Shown here: one piece after another, positions 23,890 through 34,706 of the stretch | Layout: every line of letters starts with the position of its first letter | Position numbering within the stretch: position 1 is the stretch's first letter | Source: Sarcomyxa edulis | Lineage: Eukaryota; Basidiomycota; Agaricomycetes; Agaricales; Mycenaceae | Direction of reading: 5' to 3' | NCBI GenBank assembly: GCA_009761415.1 | Contig: QUOL01000024.1 | Location: 62,001-126,000, forward strand | Length of the DNA: 64,000 bases | Made by a program: the position numbers and the translations under genes | Notes under the pieces: model-generated | What the model saw: only the letters and a program-made list of their open reading frames with translations | Told to the model about the DNA's origin: nothing | Databases searched by the model: none

Positions 23890-25958
23890 ATGCCCGAGCG
23901 CTATGCCATGAGGCCTCGGTCAGCCGGTTCAAGCTGGCCTCCACCTACTGCATCTGAAGATGAGACGGAGGAAGAGAGGCTTCTTCGTCTGGAACGTGAA
24001 GTAGAGGCAAAGCGCGTCAGCGACGCTATTGACCGGACTATTGACGCGGAACGAGAAGCCTTGAAACGTGGAGGACCTAATATGAAAGTTCTCCTCTTAG
24101 GTGAGCAAAATTCTTGCGCTATGTATGGCAAGAGCTCCTCTCAAGTACTTCGGACGGTCCTCAGGGCAATCGGAATCAGGCAAGGTAGATACGCACATAA
24201 GTAGCTCAACCATTCTATCAAGCTGACGCGATGTGCATTGAAAGTCAACCGTCCTGAAGGTCTTCCACATGCAATTTGCCCCGAAATCTTTCCAGGTGTG
24301 TCTTGACTATTCTTTCCCTGATGATGAGTGGACTGAACTCTCTTTTCCTTTGAGGCCGAGGCTGCGGCCTGGCGTCCAATCATTCACTTGAACCTGGTCC
24401 GTTCCGTGAATTTTATCCTCGACTCTCTCGCCGTCCACCACCCTGCCTCTAGTTCCTCCTCAACGTCATCTCGGCCGTTATCGCCCGCGCTCAATGATGA
24501 TCTTAGACGACTCAGTATGAGATTGGCTCCTCTTCGACAGGTCGAGGAGACATTGACCAAACGTCTTTGCGGATCGACTCCATCCTCACCACAACTCAAT
24601 GCCAGTCCACCTATGCCGCGATACAACCAAGACAGAGCCTCCGAGGTATCCGTCCGTTCCGGCTCCGGCTGGAAAAAACTCAATCGTTTTCGACGGCCAT
24701 CTAATTCCACTGTCACTGTCCCAATGACTGCCTCCGACGGAGTGGAGGACCTCAAGGCTCTTCGGATCATTGGCGCATGTAGAGATGATATGGTCTCTCT
24801 TTGGGCAGATCCAGCCGTTCAATCTGTCTTGAGCAGCCAGGATGTTCTTTTGGAAGATCAGTCCGGCTTGTCAGTCTTCCCTCTTCTCGAAATGCAGGCT
24901 GGCTTACTGATCCGTCTTCGTACACCAGCTTTCTCTCTGATGTCAAGCGGGTGGCAAGACAGGACTACACCCCGACGACAGATGACATATTGAGAGCCAG
25001 GGTGCATACCATCGGAGCCGAAGAGTATCACATCAAAATGGAAACAGGTTAGTCGTCCATATGCCCTGACCGATCGTCATAAGCGACTCTTATATTTAGC
25101 TAAAGATATAGAAAGTGGAGACGATTGGGTGTTCTATGATGTCGGAGGGAATCTTGGTCAAAGAGGTGAGCTCCATTTTTTACTCATCTCAACATATATC
25201 AATTGTCTTTTCAGCAACGTGGGCTCAATTCTTCGATGACGGTAAGCTCGGTCCCAAAATCCTAGCGGTGTCAAAACTTAAGTATTGAGCCAGTGAACGT
25301 CATTATTTTCTTGGTACCTGTTTCTGCGTTCAATCTATGTCTTGCGGAAGACCCGGACACAAATCGTCTGGTAAGTATCGCCGCCACATACTTTGACACC
25401 TTCCGTTGATCCACCCTTGCGTATAGGCAGATTCTATGGATATCTGGAAAATGATATGCAGTAACAAGCTTCTTGCTACTGTCAACATTATTCTCCTGCT
25501 AAACAAATTAGATATTCTTCATCACAAACTTGAGTCGGGAATCATGTTTTCGAGATATGTCACCTCGTACAAGACGAGAGAGAACAAAATGGAACCTGTC
25601 TCGAAATGTGAGTATTCTTTGAAGTCTGTTCCTGCCATACATTAGTTGAGCACCGTTTTCTAGACCTGGTGGATCAATTCACTTCTGTTTATAACCGACA
25701 AACTTCCACCATAGGCAGCAAACGAAAACTATACACCTACCTCACATGCGCAATTGTTAGTCCGTCCGATACACATCGCTGATTACTTACGAATTAAATT
25801 ATCCTAGAATGCCAAAGCCACTGCCAAGGTTCTCTCCCAGAGTAAGCCCCCGTCTATCTCCTTCTCTTCCCATCTCTGCTAACGAACCCCGCCTCCTCAT
25901 CTGAAAAGTCCGAGATTCACTTCTTGTCAAAGCCCTTAACGAAACGTATATCTTATGA
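23890..25958 (+). CDS. Atypical heterotrimeric G-protein alpha subunit
   Basis: Galpha GTPase that would couple receptors to downstream signalling. The first ATG in context is 23890 (MPERYAMRPRSAGSSW). The N-terminus lacks the usual myristoylation start MGxxxS and is followed by a charged helix (EERLLRLEREVEAKRVSDAI). The P-loop, assembled over three exons, reads LLLGQSESGKSTVLKNFQ-like wording, with GQSESGKST in place of GAGESGKST. A disordered insert of about 100 residues (24430-24740, Ser/Pro-rich) precedes the helical domain. Switch I is RARVHTIGAEEYH (catalytic Arg present). Switch II is DVGGNLGQRATWAQFFDD, so the GTPase glutamine of DVGGQ is asparagine. NKLD and TCAINAKA follow, and the tail ends SLLVKALNETYIL before TGA. 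It belongs to the expanded basidiomycete Galpha set rather than the conserved GPA1-3 groups. At least ten introns are needed. Confidence 0.9.
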
Positions 25959-26295
25959 CCCGTCACGGACCTATACACGGACCTATACGCAAATACGAAA
26001 TTCAACGAAAGCAATTAATCTGCCACGAGTTGTATTTCTAATATATTTACTGCATCCTGTTCATCTCTGCTGCTTTGCCGTACCTTTGTTTACCTATATA
26101 CCTGCACCTATCGACTTACCGCACTGTTATTCGCATTTTCTATCGATCCAGGCCTCGCGCTGCCCACGTACGTGAGATGCTTCCATTCGAGTGGCGGTGT
26201 CGTTCTTCTTCTGAACGTATAGTGCACTGGCGGTCAGTGCTCCCGAACGCTATTTTTTCTCTTTATTCCCAATTCCCAGTCTATCCCCTTTCCCA
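25959..26295. other. Promoter region of the first PMP3 gene
   Basis: About 340 bases with T/C-rich stretches and TATATA-like tracts at 26040-26105. No gene was seen. Confidence 0.5.
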
Positions 26296-26848
26296 ATGCC
26301 AGTCAAAGGATCTGACATCTTACTCATTCTTGTGAGCACTCCGGCAACATTTCGTTATCTTGACTTACGACTGCTAGGTCGCGATCATTTTCCCCCCAGC
26401 AGCGACATTTTTTATTGCTGGCTGTGGATGTGATCTCTTCCTCAGCATCATCTTCACACTGTAAGTCTTTATACTGAATGAATAGAACTTAGCAACATAG
26501 TTGACACAATTACGGGGCCTCGAATTTGAAGTCTTGGATATATCCCGGGTCATCTGGTAAGTTGCCCTTCCGCTTCAGTCTCAATGGGGCACTGACATTT
26601 ACCCCTGCCTCGACTCAACGCCGCCTCTCTATGTATCAGCACGCTTTCTACCTGATCTATCAGAAGATACAGGCTGAGGAAAAATATGGTCATGGACATT
26701 ACCAGTGTATGTTAATGTCTCCAGCGTCATGGTCAATGCTTAATGGCCATTTCTTCTAGACATAAGCTACGGAAACTACGAGCCTATATCTGCTCGTGGA
26801 CCTCCACCACCATATACATATGGGGCGACAAATAACCCCCAAGCCTGA
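26296..26848 (+). CDS. PMP3 family plasma-membrane proteolipid, copy A
   Basis: Small two-span membrane protein of the Pmp3/UPF0057 family; yeast Pmp3 affects membrane potential and cation tolerance. Spliced exons give MPVKGSDILLILVAIIFPPA, then the family signature AGCGCDLFLSIIFTLLGYIP, GHLHAFYLIYQKIQAEEKYG and a short polar tail ending PPPPYTYGATNNPQA before TGA at 26846-26848. Length is about 95 residues, longer than yeast Pmp3 (55) because of the Tyr/Pro tail that is usual in filamentous fungi. Four introns sit at positions shared with the second copy at 31388. Both hydrophobic segments are intact. Confidence 0.92.
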
Positions 26849-27133
26849 AGAAGCTTGATCGTGATCATACAAGTTCAAAGAGCTGATCCTTTCCACTCAG
26901 CTCTATTCTATTATCGGATACCCTGCATTTCTAATACATTTTCGCGAGAATATGAGATATCGGTCTCTGTTTGAAGTTGAAATGCCTTGGTTCGTCCAAT
27001 AGCCGGGAAGGATCTAATCTAATCGCATATTTACCAAGGTCCCGGAGGGTTCCGGTCAGTCATCTCGAAGTCGCCAAATTTGCAAATTTGCATCCTCGGA
27101 ACCCCGTCGAAGTCCTGTCCCATACCTACTCGG

Positions 27134-30100
27134 ATGCCAATGGATAACGCTCCTGCGCCAACAGTCTCTGATATCGACGTTCACTATGACGGTATTATAG
27201 ATGACACGATCGAGTCGACAGAAATGCGTAAGAAGCTTATATCTTCGTGCCAGACAGGTACTCATTCGTGTACTTAGTCGACGTCACATCCGAACAGATC
27301 TGCAAACGATAGTGTAGCATATGCGAACCTCATTCCTGCGACTAATGCAGTGCATTCGACGATGATTCACACTCCTGAATTGCCAATGTTTCTCGATTCG
27401 ACCGTCAAAGGCAAAGGCGAGGCACAAAAAAACGGAGGTCAGCAACTCGGAATTCACCGATGGAAGGTTAGGCCCCGTAGCTTGGTTGAGAGTACGCCGA
27501 CTGATCATGCGCACCATCATTTACAGCAATTTACTCGGGGTGATCGCAGAAATCCTTCGACAACATACTGATCTGCTTCAACAGATGAACGAGCGTCAAA
27601 TTGCAGCTGGTACATCGAGTTCTGAGGTCACGGGTACAGCCCATACTCATGTTTCGTACATCCAACTCAGACCTTGCTCGCAAATCCATTCCGTCCGTCA
27701 CAGCTTTGAGCAGTAGCGCCTGGAATCCTTTGCTAAATTCGAGTCTGAGTCGCATCGGACTAATCATCGATCGCTGGAGAGGTAGCCTGGACATTCTCCT
27801 CGTCTTCGTTAGTACGTCTCTCGAAAGTTTTTGGGTCATGCATTGATCGGCACTCTAGGTGAGTCTGTTTTCAGCCATACTAACTCCCTTTTTTGTGGAC
27901 TCGTTACAAAGGCTCAGCCCAGATGAAGGAGCCAGAACTAACCAACTCCTAGCTAACCTCACAGAAATCATCATTCAGCTCAGTGGTCAAGCCGCGCAGC
28001 TTGAGATCAAACCTGCGGAGCCATTCGTACCAGGGGCGTCGGATGTTCGCGTGAATGCGTATTGGTCTCTTGCGCTTACCATCAGTGTGCGCCAAGCACT
28101 CCCGTATTGATATGTGCAAGTTTGACTTTGTTTATCAGATCTCTGCAGCTGCTTTGGCGGTCGCTGGTCGCGCCTTCCTCGCGACGCTCACGAAAACCTC
28201 AGGGAAACCCCACGAAAGGCTCTCTGACATCTCCAAACGATGGGACCAAGCCGAGGCTACCCTAGGTTCTGTTTTAGATAGCTTGCCTATTCTTCTCACT
28301 ATACCCGTCATTCTTTTCCTCGCTGGACTCTTGGAGGAGGTCTTCGCTGCCGCCTTGCTACTTCACCATATGCCCTTCTTCATGCGTACCGCCACCTTGA
28401 AACATCGCCTTTTCGTACGACCCTCTCCCAATCCATCCGTGCATTTATCCAGCACGTCCATGCGTTATTCCTTCCTGTCCAATCGTTATTCTCTCGGATG
28501 ATGATCCACTGCAGATCCTCGGATCCTGGTCAAGAGGATAACATGGAAGCTCAGTCTAGGGAAGAAACACGAATCTGGCCCTTCTGCGCCAATATGATCA
28601 CGGGGCCTATCTGCAGATTTGTTCGATATATCCACTTGCTGCTCCTTTCTGTACATGCATTGTCCCATCGGCTCGTGGTGCACATCAAAGTCTTGATATA
28701 TACTCCTCAATCCAATACAGAGGTGGAGAAAAAGACTCCGAAAACTGTATCGAGCGAGATTATCGCCGACAAACTGGATAAATGTCTCCCCTCCAACGAC
28801 CGTGTATATCACGCTTCACTTCAAGCGACCCACGATGATGATTCGTTAGACCATGCTGCAGCTGCTTTCGCTGCAATTTGTGTATACTCGCGCACGAGAA
28901 ACCTTATTCACTCAAGCCAGCCAGTCTCGAAACGCCGATATTTACTGACAGATCTCGAAATGAAGTCGTCGATTCACCTTCTATCGCCTGAAGCTAGTTA
29001 TCGGTGCAACTTGACTGCTGCAGAATGTGTTTTGATGGTCAATCATACAGAAACGTAGGTGGCAACATCCTTGCTGTTTGACAAAATGCTCAACATGTCA
29101 TAAATAGTCCCGCTCCTGTAGCTTTCTGTAACTTTTCGGAGATACATCGCCTCCTTGATGCATTGTCTGATGCGGCTCAAAGGGAATCGAGTCAGTCAAA
29201 CGGCAATGGCCTTTGGAACTCCGTGTTCATTCGATCATTCGCAGATCTAGTTCGTCCGGGACGAGGATTCAATACATTGACTCGGAGCTCCTTTATTATC
29301 GATATGTTGAACTCGCATCTTGTTTCTGTCGGTGATCCCGTCCAAGCTCGCGCCAGGGAGGAGATAGAGATAGAGGAGATGATAAGTCGAACGGTCTTCT
29401 CGTGTTTATTCGATGCTGTCCGACGAGATCGTGACCAACGTTCTCTAAGGCCTAAAGACTTTCCGATTGATCCAACCGATTTAAAGCCTTTGATTGTCAC
29501 GTTATTGGGCCCCAGAAGGATGACACCAGGAGCAAGCTTCAACTTGACCGCTACCATCCACCTTTGCCGGTGGGCGGAGACTCGGAAATGGTCTGGAGCT
29601 GATCGTTCGTGGATAACGATGTTCGGGCATGCTGTAGTACGCTGGGTCTGGTCCAACGACTCGCCGACGACCAAAGATCTCCTTCTCATCCCGAGCAATA
29701 TCTCATCTGGAATATTGGAAGTGATGCTTTACATGATGGAGAGTCGACAGACCTGGCAGCGTTTCAACACCTCTGTTCTTGCGGCTCTCCTCCGGCTGCA
29801 GTCCAGCGAATATAGTCATGTATCCAAGGCAGGCAGCCCTCCAAATCTAATCGAAATGATAGCATATCTTGAAGCTCGTTTCCGACAATTTCACATAAAT
29901 GTCCACACGAAAGCATTTTGGGCCGCCTTGCCCATTCTCAAATACGCTCTCTCCGCATTGACTGAACTATTGTTTACGCAATGCAAAACTCGGTCCATAG
30001 AACAAATGTCCTACGCCGCTATTGACACTGCACTTCTTCGTATCCTTGGTCCTCGCCAGGAGAACGAACTATCTACTCTTGATGTGACGGCATGCCTCTG

Positions 30101-30752
30101 CATCTGGAGTGGACAGAATCTCTTCACCAAAAGATACATGTCCAGGACATCCCGGGACGCCTTCTACCCAGCTCTCGTTCGTTGGATCTGGAGTGATGGA
30201 TGGCCATCCACCAGATATCTTCGAGCATGCTAATTTGATTATTAATTATTCTGATCATAGTGCACTGGTCATCGCATTGATCCAGCAGGAACAATGTCGG
30301 ACTCACACGCTGGACGAGGCATTTCGCGTTTTGAAAAACTTCCATCGAATCAACTGCCATGATCCTGAGGTCGAGCTCCGCGAAAAAGATCAGTTAGCTA
30401 TCGGTTCACTTGAGCACATTGCTACGGATACTCGACAGAACCGTAAAATCTTCTCAGAAGAACAGGCTGACATCCTGAGCAAGACATACAAGTGGCTATA
30501 TCGACATCGCGAGGACGGACCGACGAAACAATTGCCTGTATTGGCACAGTCATTCTGGGAGTTATGGAACGATCTATACGGTATGGTCTGCTCTGCTCGT
30601 GCTTCTGCGCACGACTAATTCTTGTTTGCGTCCTTCTAGGTCCTTCTAGCATCGGGCCTGATGGAGAGTTGATAGTACCTAATCCTTATCCAGAAAATGT
30701 AAATCTCGCCGAATCATTTGAGAATTCGCAGCAGGACTCGTATACTACGTAG
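27134..30752 (+). CDS. DUF6535-containing protein with a probable frameshift
   Basis: Large Agaricomycete-type protein of unknown function. The N-terminal exons begin MPMDNAPAPTVSDIDVHYDG; an early helical stretch reads EILRQHTDLLQQMNERQ. The DUF6535 core is RWRGSLDILLVF joined across an intron to SLFSAILTPFFVDSLQRLSP, then SDVRVNAYWSLALTIS. Two hydrophobic segments follow (AAALAVAGRAFLATL and LPILLTIPVILFLAGLLEEV). A long helical C-terminal region follows (29050-30200). The frame then breaks at about 30196-30205, where GATG occurs twice in tandem: reading through gives a stop at 30231-30233. Removing one GATG returns the frame that continues HPPDIFEHANLIINYSDHSA to a final exon ending at 30752. 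Start and first introns are uncertain. It is flanked by the two PMP3 copies. Confidence 0.6.
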
Positions 30753-31387
30753 CCTCAATATACCTGTTGAGTGGGCATCTATTTCTGTCCAACACTTGTC
30801 CGACGCATTCTGAATCGCAGTCTAGCACAAGTCTAGCATGTCTCTTAGCATCGAAGAACACGGGCTGAGCAAACATAGTCTCCATAAACCAACCATGAAC
30901 GGCTCGGGAGGTGACCCGGTGACTGATATAACCTCGCGTCTTCAACTCACACTTGTCTTGAGCATCGACTCAATTTGTACAGTCCATCTCCAGGCGCTTG
31001 GGTCCTGCGAATCTGACTGAAATCATGACGAGTTGCCTTACCTGTATACAGTCGAGACAGCTCAATTTCCCAGAAAATGATTCGATCGAGACAGCCAAAG
31101 TTTCTCGAAGTTTACAGAGGATCCTCGATAGTTTCACATATATGACTAGCTCAATTGATGTTATATGATTTATCCTCCCTGCTTGATAGATAGACAATAT
31201 CGATATTCCTTGTAGGTACAGGCTGTATAGCGGTGAAAGTGACGTACTAGGTACCACGCACCAGTGCCGCCACCCCGCAGCCTTAAATTCGACCAGTCTT
31301 CCATCTCGAACTTCCTTTCCTCCCAACCCTCCATCTCTTCTTCGACGAATATCTGTATATCAATACCTATACCATAGCCCAGCAACA
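30753..31387. other. Intergenic region upstream of the second PMP3 gene
   Basis: About 630 bases. It holds only short unrelated ORFs and the CT-rich leader that precedes the PMP3 copy B start codon (31290-31350). Confidence 0.5.
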
Positions 31388-31910
31388 ATGGTTAAAGGCT
31401 CTGACGTTCTTCTCATTCTCGTGAGCCCAGTTTTCTCCTTCACAGTCCTTGAACTTCCAACTTAGACGCCCTGTAGGTCGCCATCCTCTTCCCCCCCGCG
31501 GCCGCTGCTTTCATTACAGGATGCAGCTGTGATCTCTTGATCAACATCTGCTTGACCCTGTACGTTGTCAACAGTTTCTCCTTTCGCTGCTCTTCTCACC
31601 CGCGCCGGAAAACAGTCTTGGTTACATCCCTGGACACATTGTACTGATTTCTTCTCATAACACCATCGTATCACACCTTCTCAAGTCAATAATCTCCACA
31701 GCACGCGTTCTGGCTCATCTATCACAAAATGCAAGCAGAGGAGCGCTACGGTCATGGTGGATTCATTTGTGCGTCGTATAATTTCTTGCCTCTCTTGTCT
31801 TAGCCCTGAATTCCCCTTCACCTTGACCAGACACTGGCAATGGCCATTACGATCCCATCAACCAAGCTCCGGCTCAACAGGCCCCTTACTACGGTGCGAC
31901 TAGCAATTAG
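31388..31910 (+). CDS. PMP3 family plasma-membrane proteolipid, copy B
   Basis: Second member of the Pmp3/UPF0057 family in the window. The product begins MVKGSDVLLILVAILFPPAA, continues with ITGCSCDLLINICLTLLGYI, PGHIHAFWLIYHKMQAEERY, and ends APYYGATSN before TAG at 31908-31910, about 95 residues. Introns fall at the same places as in copy A: after LLIL, within TL-LGYIP, after PGHI, and before the YTGNGHYDP tail exon. The two copies are clearly paralogues on the same strand, about 5 kb apart, with the DUF6535 gene between them. Divergence is substantial, so the duplication is not recent. Confidence 0.92.
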
Positions 31911-33093
31911 TCAGACGAAGACGTACCATACATACCCTATTTCTTTCCACTCGTGTATGTAAACTCGGAAGTTTCTTTCTAAACTTGGACTATAACGTTT
32001 TGGATACTCTGATGGATGTCAGTCGCAGCACTTGATGAGGACGATGGTCTGACTGGTCCCGGGGGACTCTGACTCGGTGGGGGGGGGCAATTGCCTCATT
32101 TGGATTTACTTCGATCCACGTGACGTGGTCGCGTCACAAACTATTCCTTCCTGTATCCAACACTCACGCGTCTTTTGCGCGTCTTTTGCGCGTCGTCACC
32201 CATATTTCTTATGCTGCTTCTGCCTGGAATTATTCTCTCCTCAGCCTGGTTCAATTCCAGAAATTTCGGCCTACAAATGCTCCGAATGTGCATATCTTGT
32301 TGTCTGTTCTCAAATCTTCGCTATATCAGTTCATGCAGCTTGCCCATTCTAGGACTCGACCCTTGCTCTTCCACATAGTGTTATCGCGCAAACTCAATTC
32401 GAATATCTCAACTGGCATGATAGCTGAATCCTGGTAGCTTGAACCTGGTGAAAATATGGCAGGTGCTGTCAGACTGCTAACGATTGGTCTTATCCTATCA
32501 ATCTGGCTTGAGGTACGCAGGTGATACGCATACTACCTGCATGCTATGTTCACGACATGCACCATGAGGAGACGGTGTCTCGCATGCCGACAGGACATAC
32601 ATCTTGACAGGCAGCCTGAATCGCGACGCGTCAGATGCAAATTCTCGGACAGCCCAGTTGTCTGGCCTTTCGCAGATCTCACTAACAGGGCTATTCGTTG
32701 ACAAAGCGGGGTAACCGCAGGTCGCCGTCGGTACTCACGCGCACATCTAAGGACATATGTACGAAACTCTCGGTATGCTCATATCCGAAGGTCGCGGTCG
32801 GTGCATTTGGTCATTGAAAAAGGGACCCTGTCACATTGCCGGATTCTCCTATAACTACGAGTACAAAAAGTACAAAATACAGAGAAACGGCTCAAACAGG
32901 TATTAATACCGAAAGGGTAGGACCGTAAAAATAATACAACAGACAGGAAGAATTAGATAAAGACTATGTATATGTAAAAGAGCTTCAAACAGAGCTAGTG
33001 AAACGACAGTGCGAAAGAAGAGAGAAAAGCAATTATGTGCAAGGTGAATAAAAAGTCTGCAGGATGTACACTAATTCATAGGAAGAAACTTTT
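31911..33093. other. Intergenic region with short direct repeats
   Basis: About 1.2 kb between convergent gene ends. It contains a run of guanines near 32079-32087 and an 11-bp direct repeat at 32167. The 91- and 105-codon plus-strand ORFs at 32077-32437 are cysteine- and phenylalanine-rich without family resemblance, and I do not accept them as genes. Confidence 0.5.
32167..32194. repeat. Direct repeat, 11-bp unit, about 2.5 copies
   Basis: CGCGTCTTTTG occurs twice in tandem, followed by a partial third copy CGCGTC. The first copy overlaps an ACGCGT hexamer. It lies in the spacer after PMP3 copy B. Confidence 0.85.
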
Positions 33094-34706
33094 TTAACGG
33101 CGATCCGAGTCACCTCTATTTTTGCGGGCATTAGCACCCGCTTGAGCTCTCTGCTCCCAATATACATTGCCTTCGCCCTCGACCCAGTCCCCAGTGATAG
33201 GGTCGCGTTCGAAATCTCCATCTCTGTAGCCATATCGGCTTTGTAGCAGCTTGAGAAGAGGGTTTCGAAGAGCTGGGTCCATGCGTACAGTCTCGCCAGG
33301 GTGGTAGCTACCGACACCATGCCGAGCCAGACTCTCCTCAAACAGCGCCTCCTCATATGTGCAGCCACAGTTGAGATGGCCCGGAGGTGCCATACGTGGA
33401 GGGTAAGCTCGTCGTTCTCTCCTCGAATCGTGCCATGCGCAAAGGGCGTTGCCTGCACGGTTCAAGGAGCAGAATTGTCGGACTCGAGCATCGGTACGTG
33501 CCTTCCATGATGCTTGGAAGGTGGTGGACTGTGGGGAGGGTGTGGAAAGAGGTGAGGGAAGGCTGCCCATGGCAGATGATGATGATGAGGCTCGTTGATT
33601 GTAAGTAATATCATTAGCGAGCTCGGATTCTAAAGATTTGATCCGTTCGCGTGCGTGGTCGTTGACGAGCTCCAGTTCGTGCATCCTTTTTCGGAGATGA
33701 TGAACTTCGCTCTCTAATTTTTCTTGCGGGGTAAGAACCGGTCTATTAGCGGATGAGATCGAGGTAGTAGGATATGAATAAGTTGTGCTGCCGCTGGGAC
33801 GCATTTGGGGAGTGGGTTGGCTACGCGCATTGTGGAAGGCAAACTGGTCTCCGTATGCGGTAAATGGAGGAGAGGGAGGCGATAAAGACTCGGGAGAATT
33901 ATGATAGGTCGATGAATTATAGCCTTGGTATTGTAGATTGTTTGTTGCCGTCGACGATGGAACATTGTAGGGAATATTGCCGTGTCCTGGGACTCCACTG
34001 TATGCTAGAGAGGATGCAGGCATTTGCTGGGTTGGAGGAGGACTCCAAACCATTCCTTGATGCAAATCCAGTCCGTACTCTTGTTGTTCTGGAGAACCGG
34101 AGTGTCGTGAATGCGATGATATGTGAGTATCTCCCATAGCTCCGGTCAAACTAGAAGTAAGACTAGAGCTGGAGGATTGTGATCGTGGGTCCGAACGTTC
34201 AGTCGAACGAGCAGTAAACGAATGCTAATTTTTTAGTCATTAGTACGCGTGTTTCCGGCGCAAAAGGTATTACGTGAACTCACAGGTGGATATGCACTGT
34301 ACGAAGTCTGTATAGGATATTCGTTGTCTGACGTCCTTCGTTCTAAAGATTGAACGGGTCTGCTGTTTCCAGTTCTGGACTGTTGAGACCAGGGTCCGTA
34401 AGCAGGAGTGGTGGCCATTTTAGGAGAATCTTCGGTACGGCTGCGATTATCGCGTAATAAAGGTGGGTAAGGACGGGCACGCTTGGGGCTGGTCAAGGAA
34501 GTGACCGATCGTCGACGGCAAAGGGACGATGGCAGGTGAGATGTCCGTTCGGTCCGAGGAAGGGACGGTGAGGAAGGAGGAGACAACAGAGAAGATGGAG
34601 ATTCGAGGTTTGAAGGCTCGACTTTAATATCAATTGACCTTGCACCGGATGCGAGTGATGCATAATGAAGCCAGTGAAAGTTGTGTGGCTCATGCTCCTG
34701 CTGCAT
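33094..34706 (-). CDS. Disordered coiled-coil protein with conserved C-terminal domain, unknown function
   Basis: Two exons (34706-34284 and 34224-33094) join in frame to give about 517 residues. The start is the ATG at 34706 (MQQEHEPHNFHWLHYASLAS); no ATG stands upstream in the frame. The first 300 residues are Ser/Pro/Tyr-rich and disordered. A coiled coil follows (LESEVHHLRKRMHELELVND and on to ERIKSLESELAN). The C-terminal 150 residues look folded and conserved: WKARTDARVRQFCSLNRAGN, ALCAWHDSRRERRAYPPRMA, GHLNCGCTYEEALFEESLAR, then PLLKLLQSRYGYRDGDFERD. Cys and His are present in the CAWH and CGC parts, but no standard zinc motif is complete. I believe such proteins are common in basidiomycetes, but no function is known to me. 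Confidence 0.75.

Noticed and set aside
30187..30220. 22-base GT-AG interval that would restore the DUF6535 frame
   Set aside because: Far shorter than the 50-70 base introns seen throughout the window; the GATG tandem duplication is the simpler explanation.
32077..32437. Overlapping plus-strand ORFs rich in Cys and Phe
   Set aside because: Frames overlap each other, begin near a G-run and short repeats, and resemble no secreted Cys-rich family with regular spacing.
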